From contig NZ_CP003915.1 in the NCBI RefSeq assembly GCF_000521505.1, forward strand, positions 4,216,001 to 4,280,000: a DNA stretch of 64,000 nt, given 5' to 3'. The translations under genes and the position numbers were made by a program. This DNA comes from Advenella mimigardefordensis DPN7 (GTDB taxonomy: Bacteria > Pseudomonadota > Gammaproteobacteria > Burkholderiales > Burkholderiaceae_B). Positions within the stretch are counted from its first letter, which is position 1; every line of letters starts with the position of its first letter. Positions 7,987-16,851 of the stretch are shown piece by piece. Below the pieces are notes generated by a model. The model saw only the letters and a program-made list of their open reading frames with translations, was not told the DNA's origin and searched no databases.

Positions 7987-9552
7987 TCAACGTTTTCTTG
8001 ATGCTGCGGGAAAATGCTGTGCTACCAGTTCCGCCAGGGTTCTAATGCCAACTGCAATTTTCGGCTCGTCAATGGAACCGTAGCCAAAACGGATGTAGCG
8101 GCGGGCACTTTTGGACACCCGGCTGAAGAATACTTCCCCCGGTTCCAGAACAATGCCGTTTTGCAACGCCACTGCCGTGAGTGCCGTGGTGTCGATATGT
8201 TCCGGCGCCCTTACCCAGCAAAATGATCCGCCCGGCGAGGAGATAATCTGAAAGGTGGGCAGATACGTCATCAGCGCATCACGCAGTGCCCGTTCGCGCT
8301 GACCGTAGATTTGCGATTGCCTGCGCAGAAAAGACTGGTAATGGCCCAGCGAGACAAACAGCGCAAAGGCCCGCTGCAGGAAAGACGGCGCATGACGCAG
8401 CATCAGCCGTTTCAGTGCACGCAATTCGTCGATCAGCGGTTTGGGGCCAACAATGAACCCCAGCCGCAGTCCGGGTGCAAATGTTTTTGACAAACTACCG
8501 ACATAAATCACGCGCCCGTTCTGGTCCAGACTCTTGAGCGCCGGAAATGGTTTATCAATAAAGCTGTTTTCAAATTCAAAATCATCTTCAACAATCACGG
8601 TATTGCAGGCACCGGCTTTTTCAAGCAGCGCCTGGCGTCGTGCCATGGACATGGTCACGCCGGTTGGACATTGATGACTGGGCGTGACAAAAACCATATC
8701 CATATCAGCGGTGATCGCCTCGACGTCAACGCCCTCTTCGTTCACCGGTACCGGCACGACATGACGGGTACGGCTGGAGAAAATATTGCGCGCATCAGGA
8801 TAACCGGGCTCTTCCATACCCACTTTATTGCCCGGCCTGACCAATAGATCAGCCAGCAGATACAGCGCATGCTGGGCACCCACGGTTACCATGATTTCAT
8901 CCTTGGTCGCCGAAAATCCCCGTCGCGGCAGGACCTGATTCTGAATCGCGGCAATAATCTCCGGATCATCCATCATGATCAGGTCCTGAGCCCAGCTCCG
9001 GATATCGACAATGGACAGCGCCTTCATGCAGCACTCGCGCCATTCGGAAGTGGGAAATAGCGCAGGATCAAACTGACCATACACAAACGGATAAGGCTGG
9101 GTCTGCCAATTGGCCGGCTTGCGAATATTGCGTTGCTGGCTGGGCCTTGCGTGGATGCGTTCATGCCAGAAATCGGTTTCGTCATCGCTCCCAGGACTGG
9201 CGATAATATCCAGCATATTGCGCTGCTGCGCGGCCTGCCCTACGAAATGACCACTACGGTTACGCGTCACCAGATAGCCTTCACTAACCAGCTCCTGATA
9301 AGCAAACACAACTGTATTACGGGCCACTTTGAGCGTGTCCGACAGGAACCGGCTGGAAGGCACCGGCGCATCAGGCGTCAGATGCCCCTGCGTAATGGCA
9401 GCCACCAGCATCTGCCGGATCCGACCCTGCAGCCCCAGCGATTCACTGGTTTCACGAAACAGTTTTTCCCACAGCAACGCACTGAGGGCTGCCCGGCTGG
9501 GCGCGCTGACCTTTTCCGATCCGGGATGGACACGTTTTCTGTGATTATTCAT
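7987..9552 (-). CDS. tauR: MocR-type GntR regulator with aminotransferase-like domain (TauR-like)
   Basis: The 521-residue protein joins a GntR winged helix (about residues 20-95, with VPSSRFLSDTLKVARNTV) to a fold-type I aminotransferase-like domain (about 140-510). The PLP lysine is visible in YVGSLSKTFAPGLRLGF, and HQCPTGVTMSMARR belongs to the same fold. This is the MocR/TauR architecture. TauR of Rhodobacter capsulatus activates taurine utilisation genes, and the position next to tauABC supports the same role here. I prefer ATG 9552 over the longer in-frame start at 9630, since the extra 26 residues look unlike any family member. It lies 178 bases downstream of tauC on the same strand. 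A candidate operator is reported at 15283-15315. Confidence 0.85.
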   Translation of the reverse strand: MNNHRKRVHPGSEKVSAPSRAALSALLWEKLFRETSESLGLQGRIRQMLVAAITQGHLTPDAPVPSSRFLSDTLKVARNTVVFAYQELVSEGYLVTRNRSGHFVGQAAQQRNMLDIIASPGSDDETDFWHERIHARPSQQRNIRKPANWQTQPYPFVYGQFDPALFPTSEWRECCMKALSIVDIRSWAQDLIMMDDPEIIAAIQNQVLPRRGFSATKDEIMVTVGAQHALYLLADLLVRPGNKVGMEEPGYPDARNIFSSRTRHVVPVPVNEEGVDVEAITADMDMVFVTPSHQCPTGVTMSMARRQALLEKAGACNTVIVEDDFEFENSFIDKPFPALKSLDQNGRVIYVGSLSKTFAPGLRLGFIVGPKPLIDELRALKRLMLRHAPSFLQRAFALFVSLGHYQSFLRRQSQIYGQRERALRDALMTYLPTFQIISSPGGSFCWVRAPEHIDTTALTAVALQNGIVLEPGEVFFSRVSKSARRYIRFGYGSIDEPKIAVGIRTLAELVAQHFPAASRKR

Positions 9553-9730
9553 TGCTATTTTCTTGTAACAGGCCAGGGAGGGCGTAAGCCGACAGGCAGC
9601 ATTTGCGTCACTGTGCCGGCTTGCGATCATTTCGAATGCTATAGAAGCATGCGATTATCCCTGATTACGGACATGATCGCCATGCAAATGGCGGCTCATG
9701 TCGGCAATCTGCGGGAAAGACACTTTCGAT

Positions 9731-10558
9731 TTATACCTTGCCCTTCCATGGCACCATGGCCTTCTCTATGTAGCGAATCAGGGCATCAAAAACAAACGCG
9801 AAAAACCCGATAATGATGATACCCATGATGACGGTATCACTGGCCAGATACTGCGCTGCATTCAATACCATGAAACCCAGGCCGCGATCTGAAGCCACCA
9901 TCTCGGCAGCAACCAGTGTACTCCAGCCCACCCCGATACCAATACGCATGCCGGTAAAAATCTCCGGTAGGGCAGACTTCAGAATAACGTACCAGACAAT
10001 CTGCCGATTTGAGCCGCCCATGGAGTAGGCAGCATGGATCTGTTCCATGGATACCGATTTGACGCCGGCTCTGGCGGCAATCGCCATAGGGGCAAAGATA
10101 GCCAGATAGATCAGAAAAATTTTGGGAAACTCGCCGATACCGAACCAGATGATAACCAGCGGCAAATAAGCCAGCGGAGGCAGTGGCCGGTAAAACTCGA
10201 TCACCGGGTCGAACAGCCCACGCGCTACCCGATTGACCCCCATCATGATACCCACCGGTACGGCCGTCAGCAGCGCCAGAAAGAACGCCGAAAATACCCG
10301 CGTCAGACTGGCAACGGTATGCTCGATCAGTGTCGCATTGGCAATGCCATCTGTCATACCAACGATGAACTTGTTATAAACCGCCGCAGGCGATGGCAGA
10401 AACAGTGGCTTGACCCAGCCAAAGTACGTAACAATGGACCAGATCACCAGCAATGAAATCGCGGTTGAAATACTGATGAACACACTGGCGCCGGCACCCG
10501 GGGCGCCATAAACCTGCCCCGGTACGGCAGCCGATCTGCCGAACAGTTTATTAAGCAT
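9731..10558 (-). CDS. tauC: Taurine/sulfonate ABC transporter permease TauC
   Basis: TauC is the inner-membrane permease of the taurine importer. From ATG 10558 the product has 275 residues with about six hydrophobic segments (for example ISTAISLLVIWSIVTYFGW and IIIIGFFAFVFDALI) and the BPD_transp_1 coupling region around YSMGGSNRQIVWYVILKSALPE (about residues 160-182), the EAA loop that docks on the ATPase. GAAGGAGG precedes the chosen start. An in-frame start at 10609 would read through tauB and lacks support. The first eight bases overlap the end of tauB, which indicates one operon tauABC. TauC rather than SsuC is favoured by the taurine genes around it; the substrate cannot be proven from the permease alone. 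Confidence 0.92.
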   Translation of the reverse strand: MLNKLFGRSAAVPGQVYGAPGAGASVFISISTAISLLVIWSIVTYFGWVKPLFLPSPAAVYNKFIVGMTDGIANATLIEHTVASLTRVFSAFFLALLTAVPVGIMMGVNRVARGLFDPVIEFYRPLPPLAYLPLVIIWFGIGEFPKIFLIYLAIFAPMAIAARAGVKSVSMEQIHAAYSMGGSNRQIVWYVILKSALPEIFTGMRIGIGVGWSTLVAAEMVASDRGLGFMVLNAAQYLASDTVIMGIIIIGFFAFVFDALIRYIEKAMVPWKGKV

Positions 10559-11363
10559 GATGGCCTCCTTCACGTTCGTCGCTATAGATGATGTTAAGCA
10601 CGGTCTCACGCATACGGATGAAGTCGGGGCTCGATTTAATTTCCCTGGCGCTTTGGCCTGCCAGAAACGCCCGATTGAATGACAGATCGTAGGTATTCGT
10701 AATACGTCCGGGTCGTGGCGACATCACGATCAGCTTGGAGCCAAGAAAGAGCGCCTCTTCCACACTGTGGGTAATGAAAAAGAACATTTTGTCCGTTACG
10801 TCCCAAACCTTCAGCAACAGCTCCTGAATGGTTTCCCGCGTTAACGCATCCAGTGCGGCCATGGGTTCATCCATTAACAACATGGCCGGATCGCAGGTCA
10901 GGATGCGGGCGATGCCCACCCGCTGCTGCATCCCGCCGGAAAGCTGATAAATCATATGTTGATGAAAGTCCTTCAGGCCCACCAGTTCCAGATTGCGTGC
11001 AGCAATCTCGTGACGTTTGGTCTTCGGCACGCCCTGCAGTTTCAAACCGAATTCGGTGTTGTCGATAACATTGAGCCACGGCAGCAACGCATGTTTTTGA
11101 AACACTACGCCACGATCAGCGCTGGGGCCCGATATCGGTTCGTTGCCCAGCATAATCGTGCCGGACGAGGGTGACATGAACCCGGCCAGCAGATTCAGAA
11201 AGGTGGTCTTGCCGCAGCCCGAAGCGCCGAGTGCTACCACGAACTCGCCACGATTAATGGTGAGGTTGACATCCTTGAGCGCGACCACCCGGTCATTCTG
11301 CCGAATTCCGGGATACACGACGTTGACGTCTTTGACATATAAATTCTCGGCTACTGTTTGCAT
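10551..11363 (-). CDS. tauB: Taurine/sulfonate ABC transporter ATP-binding protein TauB
   Basis: TauB is the cytoplasmic ATPase of the taurine importer, 270 residues from ATG 11363. It has Walker A GASGCGKTT (about residue 46), Q-loop VVFQKHALLPWLNV, the signature LSGGMQQRVGIAR (about 142), Walker B MLLMDEPMAALDALTR and the switch histidine in FFITHSVEEALFL. The start follows GGAGG at eight bases; an upstream in-frame TTG at 11378 overlaps that Shine-Dalgarno and is less likely. It lies 74 bases after tauA and overlaps tauC by eight bases. Length and motif spacing are normal for the nitrate/sulfonate/taurine ATPase group. Confidence 0.94.
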   Translation of the reverse strand: MQTVAENLYVKDVNVVYPGIRQNDRVVALKDVNLTINRGEFVVALGASGCGKTTFLNLLAGFMSPSSGTIMLGNEPISGPSADRGVVFQKHALLPWLNVIDNTEFGLKLQGVPKTKRHEIAARNLELVGLKDFHQHMIYQLSGGMQQRVGIARILTCDPAMLLMDEPMAALDALTRETIQELLLKVWDVTDKMFFFITHSVEEALFLGSKLIVMSPRPGRITNTYDLSFNRAFLAGQSAREIKSSPDFIRMRETVLNIIYSDEREGGHHA

Positions 11364-11437
11364 TGCGATTGCCTCCAACTACACTTCGGTTCTGTGAAAG
11401 ACGGGCTGGCCACCTTTCACGTTTATGACAGTTGCAA

Positions 11438-12472
11438 TTACTTTTGTCCGGCAGCCTGCTCTGCCCAACTGCCATTCACAAAGCCGCTATAGTCCGGAAG
11501 CACCGAGTCAATCTGTTTTTGCTCTTTAAGAAATGCAGCACTTTCGGTCAACGCTTTGACTGCGCCGGAATCGGCACCACCGCCCAGCCAGGTATTGGAG
11601 GCCATCTCAGCCGCGGTCGGAAAGACCAGCATTTTCATCGCTTCCAGAATATCTTTGGGCTCACCGCCAATCATCTGAGTAATACCTTTGACCTCGGGAC
11701 TGTCCTGTTGCCACTGCGCGCCATGCTGTTTATAGTCGTCATAGGCCTGTGCCAGCACCTTGGTGTAGGCCTGCATGAATTTTGGATTTTTCTGTGCCCA
11801 GTTTTTATCTACGACAATACCGTCAAACGTCGGCACACTGGCCTTGCCCACTTCCTCAGAATCCGTCAGGACAGTGCCATCCTTAAGCAGCGTGGTCAAT
11901 GCAGGAGGCCATACATAAGCAGCATCAATATCACCGCGCTGCCATGCGGCTACGATTTGCGGCGGCTGCATGTTCAAAATACGTACATCGCGCGGATTCA
12001 TTTTCCACACTTTGCTGAGCGCGACCAGTAAATGGAAATGGGAGGTGGACACAAACGGTACGCCAATGCGCTTGCCCTTCAGGTCTTCCGGCTTGCTGAT
12101 GCCCGACTCCTTGCGAACGACCAGCGCTTCGGAATGACCGATGTTGTCAAGAATCCAGAACAGCTGCATATTCACACCGCGCGTTGCCGCCGCCGCGATC
12201 CCGGTAGAACCCAGCACCCCGATAGGAATGCCGCCGGACGCCAGTGCGCTGGAAATATCCCCTGCCGAACTGAACTGGCGCCATTTAACTGTATAGCCTG
12301 CAGCCTTTAGCGGTTCGTCGAATTTTTTCATGGCAATGGCAGATACATACGGCCCGACGATCTGTTGGTAGCCAACGGTGACTTCTTCCTGCGCCGCTGC
12401 GTGGGTTGACCAGGCGAGCGTCGCCACGGTTGCCGAGGTGCACAACACTGTTTTCAGAAATATGTTTTTCAT
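11438..12472 (-). CDS. tauA: Taurine-binding periplasmic protein TauA
   Basis: The 344-residue precursor begins with a Sec signal peptide (MKNIFLKTVLCTSATVATLA... cut near AAAQ-EEVTV) and continues as a class II nitrate/sulfonate/taurine binding protein (EVTVGYQQIVGPYVSAIA, SGGIPIGVLGSTGIAAAATRG, ESGISKPEDLKGKRIGVPF). It would capture taurine in the periplasm and pass it to TauBC. ATG 12472 follows GTGGAG; the in-frame start at 12484 adds only four residues. A 12-bp perfect palindrome TACAACGTTGTA lies at 12497-12508, just upstream, and could be a regulatory site for tauABC. The gene follows the orphan binding-protein gene with a gap of 163 bases. Confidence 0.93.
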   Translation of the reverse strand: MKNIFLKTVLCTSATVATLAWSTHAAAQEEVTVGYQQIVGPYVSAIAMKKFDEPLKAAGYTVKWRQFSSAGDISSALASGGIPIGVLGSTGIAAAATRGVNMQLFWILDNIGHSEALVVRKESGISKPEDLKGKRIGVPFVSTSHFHLLVALSKVWKMNPRDVRILNMQPPQIVAAWQRGDIDAAYVWPPALTTLLKDGTVLTDSEEVGKASVPTFDGIVVDKNWAQKNPKFMQAYTKVLAQAYDDYKQHGAQWQQDSPEVKGITQMIGGEPKDILEAMKMLVFPTAAEMASNTWLGGGADSGAVKALTESAAFLKEQKQIDSVLPDYSGFVNGSWAEQAAGQK

Positions 12473-12496
12473 GTTTGACTCCACGAAGGGGTGGTT

Positions 12497-12508
12497 TACA
12501 ACGTTGTA
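12497..12508. promoter_or_regulatory. 12-bp palindrome upstream of tauA
   Basis: TACAACGTTGTA is a perfect palindrome 24 bases upstream of the tauA start codon. It could be an operator, but a 12-bp palindrome can arise by chance, and it does not recur upstream of the other sulfonate genes. Confidence 0.3.
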
Positions 12509-12635
12509 GTAAGTGCGCCATGCGGGCGCAGGGATGTTTTGCGATGAAGCTGCTCGTATTGCACTTGTTAAGGGGACTTCTCTTGCTGCGGTATGTCTGC
12601 CTCCAGTATTTCTATCGGTCCTGCTTGTGGCATAG

Positions 12636-13448
12636 TCAGCGAAGCATCAACTGTGCCGGATCGGGTGCCACGCCAAACCACTTGTGATAAATGCTGGCGT
12701 AGCTCCCTGTTTCGATCACCTTGCGCAGTGCCGCGTTAACCCGCTGCGTCAGCGCACTGTTCCTGGGCATCGCTATTGCATAGAAATGATTGGGTGTGGC
12801 TACGGTGTCTGCTACCTTTACCAGACCCTGCCCTTTGTTCTGGCTGTAATAGCGCACATTTGCCGTGTCATGAACCAGCGCGTCCAGCCTGCCGGCGGCC
12901 ACTTCAAGATACGGGAAGCCGGCATCCATGTTCTGAAAATAGGTCACTGTCGCCGGCGGTTGCAAGCGATTCACATAATCTGCCGCATCGGTACCGCGCT
13001 TGACACCAACCCGTTTACCGGCCAGGTCGGCAAAGCGATCAATAGCGGTATTGTCATTGGCAACGACCAGGGAAATATCACTGCGAAAATAAGGATCAGA
13101 AAAATCCATGCTGCGTTCGCGATCCTGCGTAATGGTGATGCCGGCAATGGCCATATCCACTTTGCCGGCAGTCAGATTCGCAAAGATGTTGGAAAAATCC
13201 ATGGGCAGCAGGGTATAGGACACGCCCATTTCGTGTGTGATAAGGTCGAGCAGATCCATATCAAATCCCACGTATTTTCCATTCTCGCGGAACTCGAATG
13301 GCAAATAGGCGGTGTCGGTGGCAACCGTCAGCGTTTCAGCCTGCGCGGCCCGGATACCTGGCGGCATCGCGGCATAAAGTATCAGAAAAGCGCAGGCAGC
13401 CAGTGCCAGGCTGATCGAATTGCGACGTGAACGGTGCCGAAAATCCAT
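12636..13448 (-). CDS. Orphan amino-acid-type periplasmic binding protein (SBP family 3)
   Basis: The 270-residue product has an N-terminal signal/anchor segment (SISLALAACAFLILYAAMPP, mature start near QAETL) followed by a complete family 3 solute-binding domain: VATDTAYLPFEFRENGKYVG, MDLLDLITHEMGV, DMAIAGITITQDRERSMDFS and VGVKRGTDAADYV. These proteins bind polar amino acids or related zwitterions for ABC importers. No cognate permease or ATPase of that family is nearby; the only transporter genes are tauBC. Its start codon overlaps the stop of the TauY-like gene by one base, so it belongs to the tauXY operon. It may bind taurine or another amino sulfonate, or act as a sensor. The substrate is unknown. 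Confidence 0.88.
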   Translation of the reverse strand: MDFRHRSRRNSISLALAACAFLILYAAMPPGIRAAQAETLTVATDTAYLPFEFRENGKYVGFDMDLLDLITHEMGVSYTLLPMDFSNIFANLTAGKVDMAIAGITITQDRERSMDFSDPYFRSDISLVVANDNTAIDRFADLAGKRVGVKRGTDAADYVNRLQPPATVTYFQNMDAGFPYLEVAAGRLDALVHDTANVRYYSQNKGQGLVKVADTVATPNHFYAIAMPRNSALTQRVNAALRKVIETGSYASIYHKWFGVAPDPAQLMLR

Positions 13449-14818
13449 CAGATCACCTCATCTCTCAGGTAATACCAGTGATAGAGCATGGCCTGTCCGA
13501 GACGCCGAAAAGGCGCGAACAGATGCCCCGGAAGCGGCGAATTGTAGATGGGCAGGTCCCATTGCGCTCCGTCCTGTCCCACAATACGCTGCGCCAGACG
13601 TCGCCCTGCCCATGCAGAAGAAGACACGCCATTCCCACCATAGCCGAAGGAGTAATACAGCGACAAAGACGGGTCGGGCTGCACAATCCGCGGCATCATA
13701 TCGTGGCTGACATCAACCCACCCGCTCCAGTTGTATGCAATGGGCACACCTTCGAGCGACGGGAACTTGCGGTACAGGCCTTTTTTTAGCAAATCCAGAT
13801 GTTTGGGATTGCCCGCATCCTTACCGGTAATCGCACTGCGACTGCCAATTTGCACTGAACCATCAGGCAGCAGCCGATAATAAAAACGCAGCGTCCGGGT
13901 ATCGGTAATAAACACCGTCGATTTCAGACCCGCCTCGGCCCGCTCCTGTGCTGTCAGTGGCCGGGTCACCATGGAATTGGACTGGATCGGCATCAGTTTG
14001 GAGCGTGTCGTCGTGTGTACACCCTGCGTGGTATAACCACCCGTGGCAAATGCCACCTTGCGCGCCTTCACAATACCGCCAGGCGTATGCAAATGGTGCA
14101 GGCCATCACGCGTTTCCACTTTCAGGACCGGACTGGACGTGTGCACCTTAACGCCCAGTTGCCGTGCGCGTCGCAAATAACCAAAAGCCAGCTTCAGGGG
14201 ATGCACGCCAACACCCTGAGGTTCCCACAGTGCCGCCCTGGCCTCCTGATCGTTCACATATTCTTCACGCAGCTCTGCCTGGCTGAGCATGCGCGTCTTG
14301 TAGCCAAAGACTTCATTCATCACCCGGCTTTCATTGCGCAGAAAAGCAATTTTCTTGTCGCGATGCGCAGTGTAAAGGTGACCACCCGTTTGCGCATCAC
14401 AATCGAATTGCGCGACCAGTGACTCCCAATACTCGAAGCCCGAACGTATTTCGGCATCCAGTCGTTTGGCCGTTTGCTCTCCCCATTTGGCAATCCACTG
14501 GGAACGATACAGGCGACCCATCGCATTCTGTCCCTGTCCGCCATTGCGACTGGTGCATCCCCATGCAGCGGCGTTTGCCTCCAGCACCACGACCTGTGCG
14601 TGATAGTCCTGAGCCAGATGCAGCGCCGTCGACAGACCGGTAAAACCGGAACCCACCACGACCACATCTGCAATCAGCCCGTCGAGTGCCGGGCCATCAT
14701 CGGGTGGCGGTTCACCTGCCGTGGCCACCCAGTACGTAGGGGCGTACTGCTGGCTCTGGGCCGGCGCATCGGTAAGCGGATCGAACAGCGGATCGTATGC
14801 GTGCATCAAAGTAGCCAT
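13448..14818 (-). CDS. tauY: FAD-dependent oxidoreductase, probable taurine dehydrogenase large subunit (TauY-like)
   Basis: This 456-residue protein belongs to the DAO/DadA flavoprotein family. The dinucleotide-binding motif VVVGSGFTGLSTALHLA lies near residues 50-66, and ANAAAWGCTSRNGGQGQNA matches the substrate/FAD region of glutamylputrescine-oxidase-like members. The C-terminus GYGGNGVSSSAWAGRRLAQ carries the second FAD-contact motif. Taurine dehydrogenase oxidatively deaminates taurine to sulfoacetaldehyde and ammonia and passes electrons to a cytochrome. Location between the TauX-like gene and tauABC, with Xsc close by, makes this the best candidate for that step, and no taurine-pyruvate aminotransferase is present. 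Other amine oxidases of the family have the same motifs, so the symbol rests on context. It lies 14 bases after tauX. Confidence 0.75.
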   Translation of the reverse strand: MATLMHAYDPLFDPLTDAPAQSQQYAPTYWVATAGEPPPDDGPALDGLIADVVVVGSGFTGLSTALHLAQDYHAQVVVLEANAAAWGCTSRNGGQGQNAMGRLYRSQWIAKWGEQTAKRLDAEIRSGFEYWESLVAQFDCDAQTGGHLYTAHRDKKIAFLRNESRVMNEVFGYKTRMLSQAELREEYVNDQEARAALWEPQGVGVHPLKLAFGYLRRARQLGVKVHTSSPVLKVETRDGLHHLHTPGGIVKARKVAFATGGYTTQGVHTTTRSKLMPIQSNSMVTRPLTAQERAEAGLKSTVFITDTRTLRFYYRLLPDGSVQIGSRSAITGKDAGNPKHLDLLKKGLYRKFPSLEGVPIAYNWSGWVDVSHDMMPRIVQPDPSLSLYYSFGYGGNGVSSSAWAGRRLAQRIVGQDGAQWDLPIYNSPLPGHLFAPFRRLGQAMLYHWYYLRDEVI

Positions 14819-14832
14819 GATGATGCTCCCGC

Positions 14833-15225
14833 CTATTTTTCGACCACAATCGCAGGACGATTCTTGCGAAAGGCATTCTTGACGAGAATTTTTCCGTCCC
14901 TGAACGTGAACAGATCCACCATATTGGCTTCAATCCGTGCGCCGTCCTTTTGCGTACCGGTAAATGTCGTTTCCGAAACGCCACGGTCGCCACTGATCCA
15001 GTGTCGGCCGTTGCGCCATTGTGCATCCGGAATATTTTCCCAGGCCGCCTGAAAAGCCTTTCTTACCGCTTCCCTGCCTTCGATCCGGTTACCGCAAACC
15101 TGATCGCCAGCCACGGTCTCAAAAACACAATCGTCATGCATGAACGACATCAGCGCTTCAATGTCATGGTCGTTCCACGCCTGGGAAAAGGCTTCAAGGG
15201 TCTGGATGTTTACCGCGTTATTCAT
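14833..15225 (-). CDS. tauX: SnoaL/NTF2-fold small protein, probable taurine dehydrogenase small subunit (TauX-like)
   Basis: The 130-residue protein has the SnoaL/NTF2-like pattern: LEAFSQAWNDHDIEALMSFM, CVFETVAG, IEGREAVRKAFQAAW and the C-terminal strand VDLFTFRDGKILVKNAFRK. The start at 15225 is preceded by AGGAGA. The small subunit of taurine dehydrogenase, as I recall it, is an NTF2-like protein encoded next to the flavoprotein, and the 14-base gap to the flavoprotein gene here fits that. The alternative is an ordinary SnoaL-like protein of unknown function. It is the first gene of the tau operon and carries a candidate TauR operator and a CTTTGAT/ATCAAAG dyad (15240-15259) upstream. Confidence 0.65.
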   Translation of the reverse strand: MNNAVNIQTLEAFSQAWNDHDIEALMSFMHDDCVFETVAGDQVCGNRIEGREAVRKAFQAAWENIPDAQWRNGRHWISGDRGVSETTFTGTQKDGARIEANMVDLFTFRDGKILVKNAFRKNRPAIVVEK

Positions 15226-15282
15226 TTTGTTTTCTCCTGCTTTGATATTTCAATCAAAGATAGAAGAAGTTCGCCCCGCGGT

Positions 15283-15315
15283 CTAGATCCAGTTTCCGGA
15301 CTTCGTTGAGTCCAG
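15283..15315 (-). promoter_or_regulatory. Candidate TauR operator: two direct repeats upstream of tauX
   Basis: On the minus strand CTGGACTCAA (15315-15306) and CTGGATCTAG (15292-15283) are repeated in the same orientation 23 bp apart, about two helical turns. They match the repeat reported for R. capsulatus TauR (CTGGACYTAA, from memory) at 9 and 8 of 10 positions. Direct repeats with this spacing are typical of MocR operators. The site lies about 60-90 bases upstream of the tauX start, a normal position for an activator. Confidence 0.55.
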
Positions 15316-15494
15316 ATGCTACCGACTGTATTGAGCCACCATGAAGCATTTGTGCGCCAGCACAAAGCAAACCGGCAATGCAGCGCAGCGGCCTGCTCAA
15401 CGATGATGCATGGGGCGCACACCGATTGTGCGCTGCGTTATCGGTACACAGGAAAAGCGAATACAAAACGAGCAATGAACGCGAATAAGTCCAG

Positions 15495-16760
15495 TCAGTC
15501 CAGCGTATCGTTCCAGATATTTTTCGCCCAGGAACGCGCATCGGCGCCTTCCTCTTCGGATGGATGCGCGGACAGGCCGCCGCCTTCGGCCGAGATCATG
15601 TCCTTTTTTTCCGCGTCGTAGCGGTAGACATTCGCTACATGCATAGCCGACGTGTCATCCACATAGCTGTAGCAGGTATTGGCAAATACCGGCAGTGGAT
15701 CAGGCCGGGCATCGGCCAGTCGGGCAATCATGCTGCTGGCGCATACCTTGGCCTGGGAGTTGGCGATATGCGCCGATTTGGGCAGACCCGAGTCGACCGA
15801 ATCACCCAGCAAATGAATCCCCGGTACCTTGCGTGATTCATACGTCACAAAATCCACATCGCACCAGCGTTCTTCGCTGTTGGCCAGGCCGGTATCCAGC
15901 GCCAGCTGGCCGGCAGTCTGGGGCGGGATCACATTCAATACGTCGGTCTTCCAGGTATCAAAAACCGTTCTGACGGTTCCGGTATCAACATCAATGGCCG
16001 CCAGCTCGCTGTTGGGCTGGTAGTCGATCAGACCGGGGTACTGCTCGGCCCAGTTGCGTTCAAACAGCGCCCGCTTGGAGGTGATTCCAGGATTGGCATC
16101 CAGCACCAGCACCTTGCCCGTAGGGTTATGCTGTTTGAGATACCACGCCACCTGACAGGCCCGCTCGTAGGGCCCGGGAGGACAGCGATACGGGAGTGGC
16201 GGCACCGTAATGGCAAACACGCCACCCTTGCGCATCCCCTGCAATTGTGAGGCCAGCAATTGGGTCTGCGGGCCGGCCTTCCAGGCATGAGGGACGCGCT
16301 CCCTTGCCGCATCGGTCTGTGCCATGGGCAACTGCGAATAATCAAAACTAATGCCCGGAGCCATGATCAGATAATCATAAGGTATCCGCCCGGTTGCCGT
16401 ACGCAGTTGCTTTCTGTCCGCGTCGACAGCCAGCACTTTTTCCTGGCGCACGGTCACGCCATGCTTGCGGGTCAGGTTTTCGTAGGAGTGGGAAATAGCG
16501 GGCAGCTGTACTGATCCACCCAGAACCAAATTGCTGGTGGGGCAGGACACAAACTGCGCATTGGGTTCGATCAGCGTCACCGGCAAGTGATACTGGCTCC
16601 ACATGCGCAGATACTTTGCCGCTGTCGCACCGGCAAAGCCTGCGCCCACAACAACAACCCGGGCCTGCCGCAAGCCGCGCGCGGCGCTCGCGCTCAATGG
16701 CCAGACACTGGTGCCCAGCCAGGCGGCTCCCAAGGTGTTAATAAATTCCCTGCGCTTCAT
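15495..16760 (-). CDS. fccB: Flavocytochrome c sulfide dehydrogenase, flavoprotein subunit (FccB/SoxF-like)
   Basis: The 421-residue precursor starts with a twin-arginine-type leader (KRREFINTLGAAWLG) and a FAD motif VVVGAGFAGATAAKYLR near residue 35. The family stretches VSCPTSNLVLGG (redox cysteine) and PLPYRCPPGPYERACQVAWY (second cysteine) are present, and the C-terminal FCSD domain ends with FANTCYSYV. FCSD oxidises sulfide or a protein-bound sulfane in the periplasm and passes electrons to a cytochrome c. The small cytochrome gene lies 91 bases upstream and a SoxYZ carrier two genes further upstream, so a sulfur-oxidising unit is likely. The substrate may be sulfur carried on SoxYZ rather than free sulfide; this is inference. 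Confidence 0.9.
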   Translation of the reverse strand: MKRREFINTLGAAWLGTSVWPLSASAARGLRQARVVVVGAGFAGATAAKYLRMWSQYHLPVTLIEPNAQFVSCPTSNLVLGGSVQLPAISHSYENLTRKHGVTVRQEKVLAVDADRKQLRTATGRIPYDYLIMAPGISFDYSQLPMAQTDAARERVPHAWKAGPQTQLLASQLQGMRKGGVFAITVPPLPYRCPPGPYERACQVAWYLKQHNPTGKVLVLDANPGITSKRALFERNWAEQYPGLIDYQPNSELAAIDVDTGTVRTVFDTWKTDVLNVIPPQTAGQLALDTGLANSEERWCDVDFVTYESRKVPGIHLLGDSVDSGLPKSAHIANSQAKVCASSMIARLADARPDPLPVFANTCYSYVDDTSAMHVANVYRYDAEKKDMISAEGGGLSAHPSEEEGADARSWAKNIWNDTLD

Positions 16761-16851
16761 CGTTGTTGTCCCATCGGTATACTGGAATGCTGCACGCCGT
16801 GATGGCTTCCGTTATTTATTGCAATTGCAATAGTGCAAGAAAATACGCCAA

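Noticed and set aside
12684..13430. Plus-strand frame of 248 codons opposite the amino-acid binding protein
   Set aside because: Antisense to a complete family 3 binding protein with signal peptide; no motifs of its own.
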